From the NCBI GenBank assembly GCA_900755095.1, contig CAAEFE010000103.1, forward strand, positions 1-26,228: 26,228 nucleotides of DNA. The letters are read 5' to 3'. Position 1 is the first letter of the stretch; every line of letters begins with the position of its first letter. Below the pieces are notes generated by a model. That model did not search any database. It saw nothing but the letters and a program-made list of their open reading frames with translations, and was not told where the DNA came from. Position numbers and translations under genes: made by a program. The DNA comes from an uncultured Bacteroides sp. GTDB taxonomy: Bacteria > Bacteroidota > Bacteroidia > Bacteroidales > Bacteroidaceae. Below, in pieces: positions 1 to 8,903 of the stretch.

Positions 1-145
1 TACTAAAAAGCAAACATATCTACAACTTTTAATAGGATTAAGAAAGAAGAAGACAGTTGAAATAAAAAAGAGATTACCACCAAATTTGACGAAGAACCAT
101 TTTTCTTATTCTGGAGAAGCGATTGCACGAGAGAAAAAGACAAAC

Positions 146-1042
146 TTACAGGCTTTTACTATGATGTCCGGCGAAACGCATAAACACCTGTGACAATCCT
201 CCCTCCTGCCCTTGCAGCTGTACAAAGTTAAATTCGCGCAGCATCGGCATTCCTTTTATTTCGACTACACGGAGATTGCCAGCTACAAGCTCTTTATGCA
301 CCGAACGGATAGAAACAATTCCCATACAGTCCGTATGTTCCAAAAAAAGCTTGATACTCTCTGTACTACCGAGATACATCAATACATTTAAAAAAGAAAG
401 TTTGAGATTATGTTGCAATAAGGCACGTTCAAACACATCTAATGTACCGGAGCCCCTCTCCCGCAAAACCAAAGGAATATTCAGCAAATCTTCCGGAGTA
501 ATCTCATCCGTGACAGCTAATTTACTCTGTGTATGCACCACGGCAACCAGTTCGTCTTGCAAAAATGGAGTATATTTCAGATTAGGTAAGCGGAAGATCC
601 CTTCGACCAGTCCCAAATCAATCCGATGCTCTTGCAAGGCAGCTTCCACTCCCCGGGAATTTCCATTAATCAAAGAAAGATTGATTTGCGGAAACTTGGC
701 TATAAAGTTCGCTAACAGAGGAGGAAGTACATATTGCGCAATCGTAGTACTGGCCCCCAATTTCAGCTCGCCGATATATTCATTATGCAACAGATGCATC
801 TCATATTCTAATTGTTTATAATCGTCCAAGATTTTCTCGCTATGTTTCAACAGCAATTCTCCGGCCTTAGTCAGTGAGATTTTGCTCCCTTGACGGTCGA
901 ACAAACGAGCTTGATAGTAAGTCTCCAGCTCCTGAATATGTTTGGTGATAGCAGGTTGACTGACAAACAATTCTTGCGAAGCCTTCGTAAAGCTTAGATT
1001 CTTCGCTACGCTCTGAAATACTTTTAAACGAAAATCGGACAC
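146..1042 (-). CDS. LysR-family transcriptional regulator
   Basis: A 298-residue cytoplasmic DNA-binding regulator of the LysR family, at the family's normal length. The N-terminal winged helix-turn-helix covers about residues 1-60 and has the typical recognition-helix region SQPAITKHIQELE. The rest (about 90-298) looks like the two-lobed effector-binding domain, with a family-like stretch GELKLGASTTIAQYVLP at its start. The start is a GTG at 1040-1042; an in-frame stop lies seven codons upstream and no ATG fits. The gene lies 70 nt after the same-strand gene 1113-1700 and may be read with it. LysR genes often sit divergent to their target, but no divergent gene is present here, so the target may lie beyond the left edge. 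Effector and regulon cannot be read from the sequence. Confidence 0.9.
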   Translation of the reverse strand: MSDFRLKVFQSVAKNLSFTKASQELFVSQPAITKHIQELETYYQARLFDRQGSKISLTKAGELLLKHSEKILDDYKQLEYEMHLLHNEYIGELKLGASTTIAQYVLPPLLANFIAKFPQINLSLINGNSRGVEAALQEHRIDLGLVEGIFRLPNLKYTPFLQDELVAVVHTQSKLAVTDEITPEDLLNIPLVLRERGSGTLDVFERALLQHNLKLSFLNVLMYLGSTESIKLFLEHTDCMGIVSIRSVHKELVAGNLRVVEIKGMPMLREFNFVQLQGQEGGLSQVFMRFAGHHSKSL

Positions 1043-1112
1043 GGCAATTATGATTAACAGTTAAGAAATCAATGACGAATAATGAATTACAGAAAGAATA
1101 AAAGCACAATAG

Positions 1113-1700
1113 TTATTGCAATTCTTCCGCTTTTATCCCCAACGCCTGCATGACAGGGAAAGCCAGCATATCCCATTTATAATCCACCGGAAGTTCGGGC
1201 TCATTCATACGGAATTGAATGACCTCTTTGCCTTTCACTTCATGCAAAGCATCAGTCACTTTCTTTCCATACTCCTCATTGAAAGAAATAACGATCATCC
1301 TTTTCACGTCTGCCGAATCGGAAACGATAGAGAGTAAATCCAAAAACAAATCTTCTCTTGACACCATTCCTTCCGATGGAACGCTGGCAAAAGAATATTC
1401 ACCATAAGGGCTCTGAAACGCAACTCCATTCAATTCTTCCTGCAAACCGGAAGGTTGGCAATATTGCAATCGACTGGATTCTTTATCATACACAAAAAGA
1501 AATTGCACCTCGTTCTTCCCTTCTGTAATCCCTGCATCCAAGGTTATATAGGTGGTCAACATCGAAAGGTCTATCTCTTGTAAAGAACGATGCAAAGTTT
1601 CTTCAAAATATCCTTTTATATCCGTTATTACAAAATTCAAAAAAGCAGCGTCAATCAACACCACTGTTTCAGCAAGTTTTATTTGGGGCTTATCACTCAT
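1113..1700 (-). CDS. Conserved hypothetical protein (possibly DUF6621)
   Basis: A 195-residue soluble protein without a signal peptide or membrane segment. Alternating hydrophobic stretches (AETVVLIDAAFLNFVI near the start, EVQFLFVYD and KRMIVISFNEEYG later) suggest an alpha/beta fold. I recall similar Bacteroides proteins being filed under DUF6621, but could not check this, and no catalytic motif is visible. The ATG at 1698-1700 is the only sensible start. A near-consensus -7 box on the minus strand, TATCTTTA (1733 to 1726), lies about 25 nt upstream. The gene precedes the LysR gene on the same strand, so the pair may form a two-gene unit. The function is unknown. Confidence 0.75.
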   Translation of the reverse strand: MSDKPQIKLAETVVLIDAAFLNFVITDIKGYFEETLHRSLQEIDLSMLTTYITLDAGITEGKNEVQFLFVYDKESSRLQYCQPSGLQEELNGVAFQSPYGEYSFASVPSEGMVSREDLFLDLLSIVSDSADVKRMIVISFNEEYGKKVTDALHEVKGKEVIQFRMNEPELPVDYKWDMLAFPVMQALGIKAEELQ

Positions 1701-1985
1701 ATACCATCTATATTATTACAGCGGATAAAGATACTACAATACTTTTATTTATCCACTTTTCAATATTTATTTTCTTTCATCACAGGCTAAGATTACACAA
1801 ACAAGCGTATCAGGTAACAAATGATATTTTATAGCAAATTCGTCAGTTACTCCCAGATAAAAAGGTCATTTTGTCCTTTAACTCCTTAATACTCATGCTA
1901 TTTTGTCATATTTTTATACTTGGCAAATCTTTTGCGCCCTCTTAGGTGTTATTAAAAACGTGAAATAAGAAAGGAGAACAAAGAT

Positions 1986-4574
1986 ATGAACTTTAACAAT
2001 TTTACCATCAAATCTCAAGAAGCGGTACAGGAGGCCGTGAACCTGGTACAAAGCCGGGGACAACAAGCCATTGAACCTGTCCACATCATGCAGGGAGTAA
2101 TGAAGGTGGGTGAAAATGTCACTAACTTCATCTTCCAGAAACTTGGCATGAACGGACAGCAGGTAGCTCTTGTTGTCGACAAACAGATCGACTCCCTGCC
2201 AAAAGTATCCGGCGGAGAACCGTATCTGAGTCGTGAATCTAACGAAGTATTGCAGAAAGCAACACAGTATTCTAAAGAAATGGGCGATGAGTTTGTTTCA
2301 TTAGAGCATATCATACTAGCATTGCTGACTGTGAAAAGTACCGTCTCCACTATCTTGAAAGATGCCGGTATGACGGAAAAAGAATTACGCAATGCCATCA
2401 GCGAGTTGAGGAAAGGAGAAAAAGTAACGTCACAATCTAGTGAAGATACTTATCAATCATTGGAAAAGTACGCTATCAACCTGAACGAAGCTGCCCGTAG
2501 CGGAAAACTGGATCCTGTAATTGGACGTGATGAAGAAATCCGCCGGGTACTCCAGATATTGAGCCGCCGTACAAAGAATAATCCGATTCTAATCGGTGAA
2601 CCGGGAACTGGTAAGACAGCAATCGTAGAAGGCTTGGCACATCGTATCCTTCGAGGAGATGTACCTGAAAACCTGAAAAACAAACAGGTCTATTCATTGG
2701 ATATGGGAGCACTGGTTGCCGGTGCAAAGTATAAAGGTGAGTTTGAAGAACGACTGAAATCAGTTGTCAATGAAGTGAAGAAATCAGAAGGTGATATAAT
2801 TCTGTTCATTGATGAGATTCATACACTGGTAGGAGCCGGAAAGGGTGAAGGCGCCATGGATGCTGCAAACATTCTAAAACCTGCCTTAGCTCGTGGAGAA
2901 TTACGTTCTATCGGAGCAACAACCCTCGACGAATATCAAAAGTACTTCGAAAAGGACAAAGCTTTGGAGCGTCGTTTCCAAATCGTACAAGTGGATGAAC
3001 CGGACAACTTGAGTACCATTTCTATCCTTCGTGGACTGAAAGAGCGTTACGAGAACCATCACCATGTGCGTATCAAAGATGATGCCATCATTGCAGCCGT
3101 CGAATTGAGTAGCCGTTACATCACCGACCGTTTCCTGCCGGATAAAGCCATTGACCTGATGGATGAAGCTGCAGCCAAACTGCGTATGGAGGTAGATTCT
3201 GTTCCTGAAGAACTGGATGAAATCTCCCGCAAAATCAAGCAGTTGGAAATCGAACGGGAAGCTATTAAACGTGAAAACGATAAACCGAAACTGGAAATCA
3301 TCGGTAAGGAGCTTGCCGAACTTAAAGAACAGGAAAAGTCCTTTAAAGCCAAATGGCAGAGTGAAAAAACGCTGATGGATAAAATCCAGCAGAATAAGGT
3401 TGAGATAGAGAATCTTAAATTTGAAGCAGAAAAAGCTGAACGTGAAGGTGACTATGGTAAAGTAGCCGAAATCCGTTACGGTAAACTTCAGGCTTTGGAC
3501 AAAGAGATAGAAGATACTCAAAAGCAGCTACGTGATATGCAAGGCGATAAAGCCATGATTAAGGAAGAGGTAGATGCTGAGGACATTGCCGATGTTGTTT
3601 CCCGTTGGACAGGTATTCCTGTCAGCAAGATGCTGCAAAGTGAAAAGGATAAACTATTGCACTTGGAAGAGGAACTTCATCAACGTGTAATCGGTCAGGA
3701 TGAAGCGATTGAAGCCGTGGCAGATGCCGTGCGCCGTAGTCGTGCCGGATTACAGGATCCGAAACGTCCGATTGGCTCGTTCATTTTCCTCGGAACCACC
3801 GGTGTAGGTAAGACCGAACTGGCGAAGGCATTGGCAGAATTCCTGTTCGATGACGAAACGATGATGACTCGTATCGACATGAGCGAGTATCAGGAAAAGC
3901 ACAGTGTTTCCCGTTTAGTCGGAGCGCCTCCGGGATACGTAGGATATGATGAAGGCGGTCAGCTGACAGAAGCTATACGTCGGAAACCTTACTCTGTTGT
4001 CCTGTTTGACGAGATAGAAAAAGCTCATCCGGATGTTTTCAATATCCTGTTACAGGTATTGGATGACGGACGACTGACTGACAATAAAGGAAGGGTGGTC
4101 AACTTCAAAAATACAATCATCATCATGACTTCGAATATGGGTAGTTCTTATATACAAAGTCAGATGGAGAAGTTGCACGGTTCCAATAAAGAAGAAGTGA
4201 TTGAAGAAACGAAGAAGGAAGTCATGAATATGTTGAAAAAGACGATTCGCCCGGAATTCCTGAACCGTATTGATGAAACGATCATGTTCTTACCATTGAA
4301 TGAAAAGGAAATCAAGCAGATCGTACTCTTACAAATCAAGGGAGTTCAGAAAATGCTTGCCGAAAACGGAGTGGAACTGAAACTGACGGAAGGAGCATTG
4401 GACTTCTTATCTCAAGTGGGATATGATCCTGAATTTGGAGCTCGTCCGGTAAAGAGGGCTATTCAACGTTATCTATTGAACGATCTATCCAAAAAGTTAC
4501 TTTCCCAGGAAGTCGACCGCAGTAAAGCAATTACCGTTGACGCTGGTGGAGACGGATTGGTATTCAGAAATTAA
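1986..4574 (+). CDS. clpB: ATP-dependent chaperone ClpB (disaggregase)
   Basis: ClpB is a hexameric Hsp100 ATPase that, with DnaK, pulls polypeptides out of aggregates in the cytoplasm. At 862 residues it matches the family (E. coli about 857). Visible order: the Clp N domain (1-150); NBD1 with Walker A GEPGTGKT (204-211) and Walker B at D276-E277; the coiled-coil M domain rich in Glu, Lys and Arg (about 405-530); NBD2 with Walker A GTTGVGKT (603-610) and Walker B at D675-E676; and the small D2 domain. The M domain distinguishes ClpB from ClpA and ClpC. An AGGAG motif at 1972-1976, 9 nt before the ATG, is an unusually good ribosome binding site for this window. No clear promoter was found: TATACTTG at 1915-1922 is one base off the -7 consensus but has no properly spaced TTTG. 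Confidence 0.98.
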   Translation: MNFNNFTIKSQEAVQEAVNLVQSRGQQAIEPVHIMQGVMKVGENVTNFIFQKLGMNGQQVALVVDKQIDSLPKVSGGEPYLSRESNEVLQKATQYSKEMGDEFVSLEHIILALLTVKSTVSTILKDAGMTEKELRNAISELRKGEKVTSQSSEDTYQSLEKYAINLNEAARSGKLDPVIGRDEEIRRVLQILSRRTKNNPILIGEPGTGKTAIVEGLAHRILRGDVPENLKNKQVYSLDMGALVAGAKYKGEFEERLKSVVNEVKKSEGDIILFIDEIHTLVGAGKGEGAMDAANILKPALARGELRSIGATTLDEYQKYFEKDKALERRFQIVQVDEPDNLSTISILRGLKERYENHHHVRIKDDAIIAAVELSSRYITDRFLPDKAIDLMDEAAAKLRMEVDSVPEELDEISRKIKQLEIEREAIKRENDKPKLEIIGKELAELKEQEKSFKAKWQSEKTLMDKIQQNKVEIENLKFEAEKAEREGDYGKVAEIRYGKLQALDKEIEDTQKQLRDMQGDKAMIKEEVDAEDIADVVSRWTGIPVSKMLQSEKDKLLHLEEELHQRVIGQDEAIEAVADAVRRSRAGLQDPKRPIGSFIFLGTTGVGKTELAKALAEFLFDDETMMTRIDMSEYQEKHSVSRLVGAPPGYVGYDEGGQLTEAIRRKPYSVVLFDEIEKAHPDVFNILLQVLDDGRLTDNKGRVVNFKNTIIIMTSNMGSSYIQSQMEKLHGSNKEEVIEETKKEVMNMLKKTIRPEFLNRIDETIMFLPLNEKEIKQIVLLQIKGVQKMLAENGVELKLTEGALDFLSQVGYDPEFGARPVKRAIQRYLLNDLSKKLLSQEVDRSKAITVDAGGDGLVFRN

Positions 4575-4592
4575 GAGTTTCCATTTAAATAG

Positions 4593-4628
4593 AATGCCGG
4601 TATGCTTGATAAGAAGCATACCGGTATT
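4593..4628. terminator. Bidirectional terminator between clpB and the 4631-4879 gene
   Basis: A 15-bp inverted repeat (arms 4593-4607 and 4614-4628, one G-T wobble, loop GATAAG) lies between two convergent stop codons. It can serve both genes. Confidence 0.75.
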
Positions 4629-4630
4629 AT

Positions 4631-4879
4631 TTATATCCCTGAATATGTAAATCTCCGGACTTCCGGTTGGCAATTCGGATGGCTCATTACCAAAACATAG
4701 GTACCCTGTTGAGGGATTTCCATAGTCAATGAAGGCAAAGCAAATTTATGTTTGCCTTTTAATTCTCCCTGTGAATCGTAAAGGAATACCATTGTACCTG
4801 CCAACAAACCTGTCAGGCATAATGTCCCTTTTTCATTGTCCAAACGGACGTTTACTTCTTTATTTGTTATTGTCTCCAT
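4631..4879 (-). CDS. Small hypothetical beta-rich protein
   Basis: An 82-residue protein that I do not recognise by family. It reads as a string of short beta strands: KGTLCLTGLLAGTMVFLYD, then LTMEIPQQGTYVLVMSH. The pattern (a 'gene product' strand, an LxxGTM turn, a GTYVLV strand) resembles the C-terminal sorting or DUF3244-like beta-sandwich modules of Bacteroidetes. Unlike those, it has no signal peptide and is not attached to a larger protein, so a cytoplasmic location is likely. The ATG at 4877-4879 has an AGGGT sequence a few bases upstream. No -7 box lies directly in front of it. The nearest promoter is at 5176-5183, beyond a structured RNA, which suggests the gene is read from a long leader. 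Confidence 0.6.
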   Translation of the reverse strand: METITNKEVNVRLDNEKGTLCLTGLLAGTMVFLYDSQGELKGKHKFALPSLTMEIPQQGTYVLVMSHPNCQPEVRRFTYSGI

Positions 4880-4925
4880 ACCCTACATCAAAAACCATCT
4901 GCTCCCCTAGAAGGCTATTAAAAAT

Positions 4926-5170
4926 AAAAAGCGTGGGAACTTACTACAATTATCCCCCCCTTGACGCTTTAGACATCTACTAGCTAAATCATGCAAAACA
5001 ACTAATGTTCAACCACATATTTACATACATGGCAGAACACGAGCGTTTAAACATTATTCCTAAGTAGTTCAATATTGTCCAGATCTCAAGTCTTGAATAA
5101 TATCTTTATAACGCTTTTGTTCTCTATTGTTATTCACCGTTCACTACTGCTATTCCCAAGAATAGTGAAC
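4926..5170 (-). ncRNA. Structured RNA or long leader with terminator upstream of the 82-residue gene
   Basis: A -7 box on the minus strand at 5183 to 5176 predicts a start near 5169. The transcript would begin with hairpin A (GTTCAC 5170-5165 with GTGAAC 5144-5139, plus TATTC with GAATA). A long arm, hairpin B, follows: AGAACA (5123-5118) with TGTTCT (5039-5034), AGCGTT (5115-5110) with AACGCT (5047-5042), and ATTATTC (5101-5095) with GAATAAT (5059-5053). It ends in a terminator-like hairpin, AAAGCGT (4970-4964) with ACGCTTT (4934-4928), running into TTTTTATTTT. AAAAGCGT at 5118-5111 could instead pair with ACGCTTTT at 4934-4927, which would break both hairpin B and the terminator. It may be a standalone small RNA (a 6S-like rod is one option) or an attenuating leader. 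No Rfam identity is claimed. Confidence 0.55.
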
Positions 5171-5175
5171 AGCGA

Positions 5176-5208
5176 CAAAGATACATAAAAAAGCATCATT
5201 ATTTACAA
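5176..5208 (-). promoter_or_regulatory. Promoter of the 4926-5170 RNA
   Basis: TATCTTTG (5183 to 5176 on the minus strand) is a perfect Bacteroides -7 box (TAnnTTTG). The -33 element is weak: ATTG at 5209-5206 with a 22-nt spacer. No coding gene starts close downstream; the nearest begins about 290 nt away. Confidence 0.55.
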
Positions 5209-5292
5209 TATAAGTAGAAGATATTTATTTTAGTAAAAGATTACCCAAATAATACTAATTTTTTTCTGAACATACAAGTGTTTATACGAAAA

Positions 5293-5325
5293 AACATGAT
5301 AAGCATTTAAAATGCTTATCATGTT
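5293..5325 (-). terminator. Terminator of the nusB-DUF5606 operon
   Basis: A perfect 15-bp stem (5293-5307 with 5311-5325, 3-nt loop) lies 30 nt after the DUF5606 stop codon. On the minus strand it is followed by a run of T (plus-strand A at 5289-5294), as expected for an intrinsic terminator. Confidence 0.85.
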
Positions 5326-5355
5326 CTCTATTTTTGATTAAATAAACGGTACAGA

Positions 5356-5784
5356 TTATTCTGCAGCTGCTTCTTCCTTAACTTCACCTTCCGGTTTAAA
5401 TTCTGTGATTCCATTAGAAATCAAGATGTTATACCAAGCTACCAATTTCTTGATATCTGCTACATATACGCGTTCACGATCAAAGTTTGGTAATACTTCA
5501 GCCAAGTATTCACGCAATTGTTCAGGAGTAGCCTTTTTCGGGTCGATAGAAGCCTGCGCTGATTTCTCTTTCTCTTTTATAGCTTCCAGCACATCATACA
5601 AAGGCACTTCTGCATCGTCCGTATACATTGCTATATCGGCCAAAGAAATAATTTTTTCATTACCATAAGCGGGGAAACGTTTCTTCTCAGCATTGACTGA
5701 TTCAACAATCAACATATTTTTTCCTTGCGAAATAAGTTTGTATAATCCCGGTTTACCTGAGATAGACAAGATAGTCTTCAACAT
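5356..5784 (-). CDS. DUF5606 domain protein
   Basis: A 142-residue protein whose first 50 or so residues (MLKTILSISGKPGLYKLIS, then MLIVESVN) match what I recall of the Bacteroidetes DUF5606 family, a small domain of unknown function. The middle section is helical (residues about 85-125, with TPEQLREYLAEVLPNFDRERVY). The tail is acidic and Ala/Glu-rich (EVKEEAAAE), probably disordered. There is no signal peptide. It is the last gene of the nusB operon, 20 nt after coaE, and is followed by a strong terminator. Its conserved place beside coaE and nusB hints at a housekeeping role, but that is only association. Confidence 0.85.
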   Translation of the reverse strand: MLKTILSISGKPGLYKLISQGKNMLIVESVNAEKKRFPAYGNEKIISLADIAMYTDDAEVPLYDVLEAIKEKEKSAQASIDPKKATPEQLREYLAEVLPNFDRERVYVADIKKLVAWYNILISNGITEFKPEGEVKEEAAAE

Positions 5785-5804
5785 AGTATATATCCTTTTA
5801 TTTA

Positions 5805-6422
5805 TTAATTATTTTTTGCGGAGCAAAGGTAATGATTATTTTTAGATAGCAAAGAAATAAGCTCCAAAACCTGCGGAATTAACGGTGTTTCATCATCATT
5901 GACTATCACGAAATCAGCATGACTTCTCTTAACTTCATCACTCATTTGTGCCTCAATACGCTTCATCACCTGTTCTCTCGATGAACAATCCCGTTTTATG
6001 GCGCGCTCCACTCTCACTTCCAGCGGCGCATACACCATAACCAGAAAATCAACTTCACTCCTAAAACCGGCTTCCACAAGTATGGCAGACTCCATACCTA
6101 CCAATTGTTCACCACCAAACCGGGCAGCCCACCGACGAAAATCTTCTTTCACCTGTGGATGAATAATTTCATTCACTTTCTGCACACGATTCGGATGACC
6201 GAACATATAGGATGCCAGCAAAGAACGATTCAACACACCATTTTGAAACACATCCTGACCGACCAGCGCACAAAGTTCCTGACAAATCACCGGATCTGTC
6301 TGCGTGATACGCTTTGCTTCTATATCTGAAATATAAACAGGAATTCCCATTATTCCAAATAATCTGGAAACCACACTTTTCCCGCTACCGATACCACCGG
6401 TTATACCAATCTTAATCGACAT
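5805..6422 (-). CDS. coaE: Dephospho-CoA kinase
   Basis: CoaE catalyses the last step of coenzyme A synthesis, ATP-dependent phosphorylation of the 3'-hydroxyl of dephospho-CoA, in the cytoplasm. The P-loop GGIGSGKS is at residues 9-16 (K15). The CoA-domain landmarks follow in order: IIHPQV, the lid region with [18 protein letters not shown], and VIVNDD. The length of 205 residues is normal. The start codon overlaps the end of the upstream cdaR-like gene by 11 nt, so translational coupling is likely. The DUF5606 gene follows 20 nt downstream. Confidence 0.95.
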   Translation of the reverse strand: MSIKIGITGGIGSGKSVVSRLFGIMGIPVYISDIEAKRITQTDPVICQELCALVGQDVFQNGVLNRSLLASYMFGHPNRVQKVNEIIHPQVKEDFRRWAARFGGEQLVGMESAILVEAGFRSEVDFLVMVYAPLEVRVERAIKRDCSSREQVMKRIEAQMSDEVKRSHADFVIVNDDETPLIPQVLELISLLSKNNHYLCSAKNN

Positions 6423-7431
6423 TAGAAGTAATTTGTTCTATCAAGAAGTCTACTTGCTCAGGAACAATACGGATTTGATTGATTCCACTTGGGAACGACT
6501 TCAATTTAACCGTATATTTATCAGAACCCAGCTTCAACAACTCTTCATAAGAAATATTGATGATAAAATCGCTTGCTTTTATGCTGCGAAACCGCTTCAA
6601 CCCCACCTGAAAAGTAATCTGAACTTTGGAAGGGAAGGTACGCAATGCCTTATCGGCTGGGAAATTAACTCCGTGTAATGGCACCTCTACTGTTTTCTCC
6701 GTATAAATATCTACCGGAAATATCATTTCTACCGAAGCCGGAACAAACTTCACTCCTCTTTCAGAATTCAGCGGAATTCGTCGCCGGGTTGTATCTGAAA
6801 TATTCTCCAGATTTATCTTTTGAGTATATGCGGTGGTGATAGTATCCAGAATTCCTTCCGGAGCATAAACTAATACAGAATCCGGATTACAAATCGTATC
6901 TGATACATAATATTGAAGTCCGGCTGTCACTTTCCCCTGAAAGCGGACAGGTACTAACTTAGACTTTCCTTCAGAATAGATATACTCTAATGTATCCGGC
7001 TTGATTGAAAGAATTTTGGAAGACACATTCAATTGACTCAATATCTTTTTCTCAAAATCAGATGCGTAAATCTTCACATGATTATCTTTTCCTTTATAAT
7101 CAAGAAAACCTAGATTTACCGGGAAAAAACTTTTCCCCAGCATATAATTGAGCAGCACCGTACCTTTATCTTTCACTCTGACGCGAAGTTCGGAAGGCGG
7201 TTCCGAAGTCAGCACTACATTATTGGGAACATCTTTCATTCGCACCGGAATGGAAAACTCCGCTTCATAGTCACTATTCAAAGTCTGAAGCAGCCAAAAT
7301 CCACCGGCTATCAAGAAGAAAAATAAAAAAATTAAGAACTCTCTGCTCTTATCACTGAGCAGAAAATCCTTAATTTTCTTTGATAGTTTTAAATATGTAT
7401 ATTCTATTTTCCTACGATCAAACATAGGCAC
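6412..7431 (-). CDS. YbbR/CdaR-like membrane-anchored protein
   Basis: A 339-residue protein with a short cytoplasmic N-terminus, one membrane segment (about residues 33-50, [19 protein letters not shown]) and a large outside region of repeated beta-rich modules of the YbbR type. In Firmicutes, CdaR is a YbbR protein that regulates the diadenylate cyclase CdaA, which makes c-di-AMP. In Bacteroidetes such proteins are called CdaR-family by homology, and no cyclase gene is next to this one, so the regulatory role is inference. It sits between yajC (14 nt upstream) and coaE (11-nt overlap). Confidence 0.8.
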   Translation of the reverse strand: MPMFDRRKIEYTYLKLSKKIKDFLLSDKSREFLIFLFFFLIAGGFWLLQTLNSDYEAEFSIPVRMKDVPNNVVLTSEPPSELRVRVKDKGTVLLNYMLGKSFFPVNLGFLDYKGKDNHVKIYASDFEKKILSQLNVSSKILSIKPDTLEYIYSEGKSKLVPVRFQGKVTAGLQYYVSDTICNPDSVLVYAPEGILDTITTAYTQKINLENISDTTRRRIPLNSERGVKFVPASVEMIFPVDIYTEKTVEVPLHGVNFPADKALRTFPSKVQITFQVGLKRFRSIKASDFIINISYEELLKLGSDKYTVKLKSFPSGINQIRIVPEQVDFLIEQITSNVD

Positions 7432-7445
7432 TTATTTATCAACTA

Positions 7446-7769
7446 TTATTTAGATTGATTGCTAGCAGCTGACGCATCAGCGAAAATAGAATTCTTGTCT
7501 ATTTTAATCTTTACATTAGAAGCAATCTCAAGTACTATGTAATCGTCAGTAATTTCCTTGATTGTTCCGTGGATACCACCTGCAGTAATCACATTCTGAT
7601 TTACCTGAAGAGATTTACGGAAATTTGCTATTTCTTTTTGCTTCTTATTCTGAGGACGGATCATAAAGAAATACATGATAACAAACATAGCTATCAGCAT
7701 GATCCACATCATACTTCCACCTCCGGCAGCACCGGCAGGAGCTTGCAATAATACAGTCAATACGTTCAT
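7446..7769 (-). CDS. yajC: Preprotein translocase accessory subunit YajC
   Basis: A 107-residue inner-membrane protein that associates with SecDF in the Sec pathway. It has a single membrane segment (about residues 20-40, MMWIMLIAMFVIMYFFMI), immediately followed by the family signature RPQNKKQKE. A small cytoplasmic beta domain (VITAGGIHGTIKEI) follows. Length and layout are typical. A perfect -7 box at 7808 to 7801 suggests it can be transcribed separately from nusB, whose stop codon is 39 nt away. Confidence 0.95.
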   Translation of the reverse strand: MNVLTVLLQAPAGAAGGGSMMWIMLIAMFVIMYFFMIRPQNKKQKEIANFRKSLQVNQNVITAGGIHGTIKEITDDYIVLEIASNVKIKIDKNSIFADASAASNQSK

Positions 7770-7800
7770 AAATAATCTGTTTTAGTTTCTACTATATGGA

Positions 7801-7808
7801 CAAAGGTA
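7801..7808 (-). promoter_or_regulatory. Internal -7 box before yajC
   Basis: TACCTTTG on the minus strand is a perfect TAnnTTTG match directly after the nusB stop codon and about 30 nt before the yajC ATG. No good TTTG was found at the -33 spacing, so this is moderate support for an internal promoter that drives yajC, the cdaR-like gene, coaE and DUF5606. Confidence 0.45.
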
Positions 7809-8735
7809 TCAGTTTTTAGTCAACTTACCTTCTTTTTTTAATTGATTAACTATTCCATCCAGCGTACCGTTGATAAAGCTACCGCTTTTAGCTGTGCTAT
7901 ACAACTTCGCTATCTCTACATATTCATTTAACGAAACACTGACCGGAATGTTCGGGAAACTAAGAATTTCTGCTAATGCAGTCTGCATAATGATAACGTC
8001 CATAAATGCAATACGGTCCAGATCCCAATTTTTTGTATTCTCACTAACCAAATGACGGTAATAGTCGGAATTCAAAATAGTACGACGGAACAGACGACGT
8101 GCAAACTCTTGATCTTCGTCATCCTTAAATTCCGGAAGCAGTTCCTGGTTGGCACCCTTCTTTTCATCAAAACGTTTGATCGTTTTCAGGACGAATGTAT
8201 CTACAATTTCTTTGTCATCATTCCAATACAGACTCTGATCTTCCAATACCTGATCGAGAGAATCATTATTAAAGATGTATGTTTTATAGAGTTTTCTCCA
8301 TAATTCACGATCGGCCTCGTATGAGTGGTCGTCAGAAGCCATATAATCTTTATAGATATCGGTTTCTACAATTTTCTCATAAAGTTCCTTGATGAAGTCC
8401 TGGTCGTTTGCCCAGGTTCTTTTTTGATTGGCTATAAACTCTACCAATTGCTTATTGACTTCCAATTGAGCAATAAACTTGTTATCTACGAACTTCCTGT
8501 TGGGATACAACTCCTCTTTCGTAGGTGCCAATTTAGCTTTTGCCGCATCAATACGTTTTTGTGCATACTCTGTCAATGCTATCATCAGCATTAGCAAATA
8601 ATTATAAAGGTCATACGCCTTTGAAAGACTAAAGAATAACTCTTTCTCCGCTGAGTCTAGATTTTTGCTGCCATTTTGATAATAGGCATATACTATCTGT
8701 ATAATCTTAAGACGAATAAGAACTCTGTTGATCAT
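7809..8735 (-). CDS. nusB: Transcription antitermination factor NusB (extended form)
   Basis: NusB joins NusE (S10) on boxA RNA to suppress premature termination, chiefly in rRNA operons. The C-terminal 100 or so residues carry the NusB fold signature (LDRIAFMDVIIMQTALAEIL, then SVSLNEYVEIAKLYST and FINGTLDGIV). The protein is 308 residues, about twice the E. coli length (139). The extra N-terminal half (about 1-190) is helical and charged, and I recall this as usual in Bacteroidetes NusB. The ATG is at 8733-8735. A perfect -7 box at 8774 to 8767 places the start of transcription about 25 nt upstream. It is the first gene of the five-gene operon. Confidence 0.93.
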   Translation of the reverse strand: MINRVLIRLKIIQIVYAYYQNGSKNLDSAEKELFFSLSKAYDLYNYLLMLMIALTEYAQKRIDAAKAKLAPTKEELYPNRKFVDNKFIAQLEVNKQLVEFIANQKRTWANDQDFIKELYEKIVETDIYKDYMASDDHSYEADRELWRKLYKTYIFNNDSLDQVLEDQSLYWNDDKEIVDTFVLKTIKRFDEKKGANQELLPEFKDDEDQEFARRLFRRTILNSDYYRHLVSENTKNWDLDRIAFMDVIIMQTALAEILSFPNIPVSVSLNEYVEIAKLYSTAKSGSFINGTLDGIVNQLKKEGKLTKN

Positions 8736-8766
8736 AATTCAAATTAATACTGTTGTTATCGAACTG

Positions 8767-8774
8767 CAAAAGTA
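8767..8774 (-). promoter_or_regulatory. -7 box of the nusB operon
   Basis: TACTTTTG on the minus strand is a perfect Bacteroides -7 element about 32 nt from the nusB ATG. A TTAG at 8799-8796 (21-nt spacer) is the best -33 candidate and is weak. Confidence 0.6.
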
Positions 8775-8845
8775 GATATTTTTAATGAGTTTCCACTAAT
8801 AAATCACATTTTTTAATGCAGTATTTGATTCTCTGCGCTTTTTCT

Positions 8846-8876
8846 TTTGACAGTTTAAAAAAAATATCCAATTTTG
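8846..8876 (+). promoter_or_regulatory. Promoter of the PUR-family gene
   Basis: TTTG (8846-8849), a 19-nt spacer and CAATTTTG (8869-8876) match the Bacteroides -33/-7 pattern with one base off. The predicted start near 8883 lies downstream of a possible TTG start at 8874, which supports the ATG at 8904 as the real start. Confidence 0.6.
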
Positions 8877-8903
8877 AGGCCGATTATAAACGGACCGAAA
8901 GAT

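Noticed and set aside
2..193. Open plus-strand frame of about 63 codons running in from the left edge
   Set aside because: It is Lys-rich with no recognisable motif, has no visible start, and overlaps the 3' end of the LysR gene on the other strand. It could be the tail of a gene outside the window but cannot be supported.
1902..1934. clpB promoter TTTG-21-ATCTTTTG
   Set aside because: The TA of the -7 box is missing; the spacing alone is not enough to call it.
2901..3521. Long minus-strand frame inside clpB
   Set aside because: Low-complexity Phe-rich translation opposite the Lys/Glu-rich coiled coil; it is the complement of a real, highly conserved gene.
8874..8903. TTG start for the PUR-family gene
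   Set aside because: It overlaps the predicted -7 box (8869-8876), so it would not be in the transcript; the ATG at 8904 was chosen.
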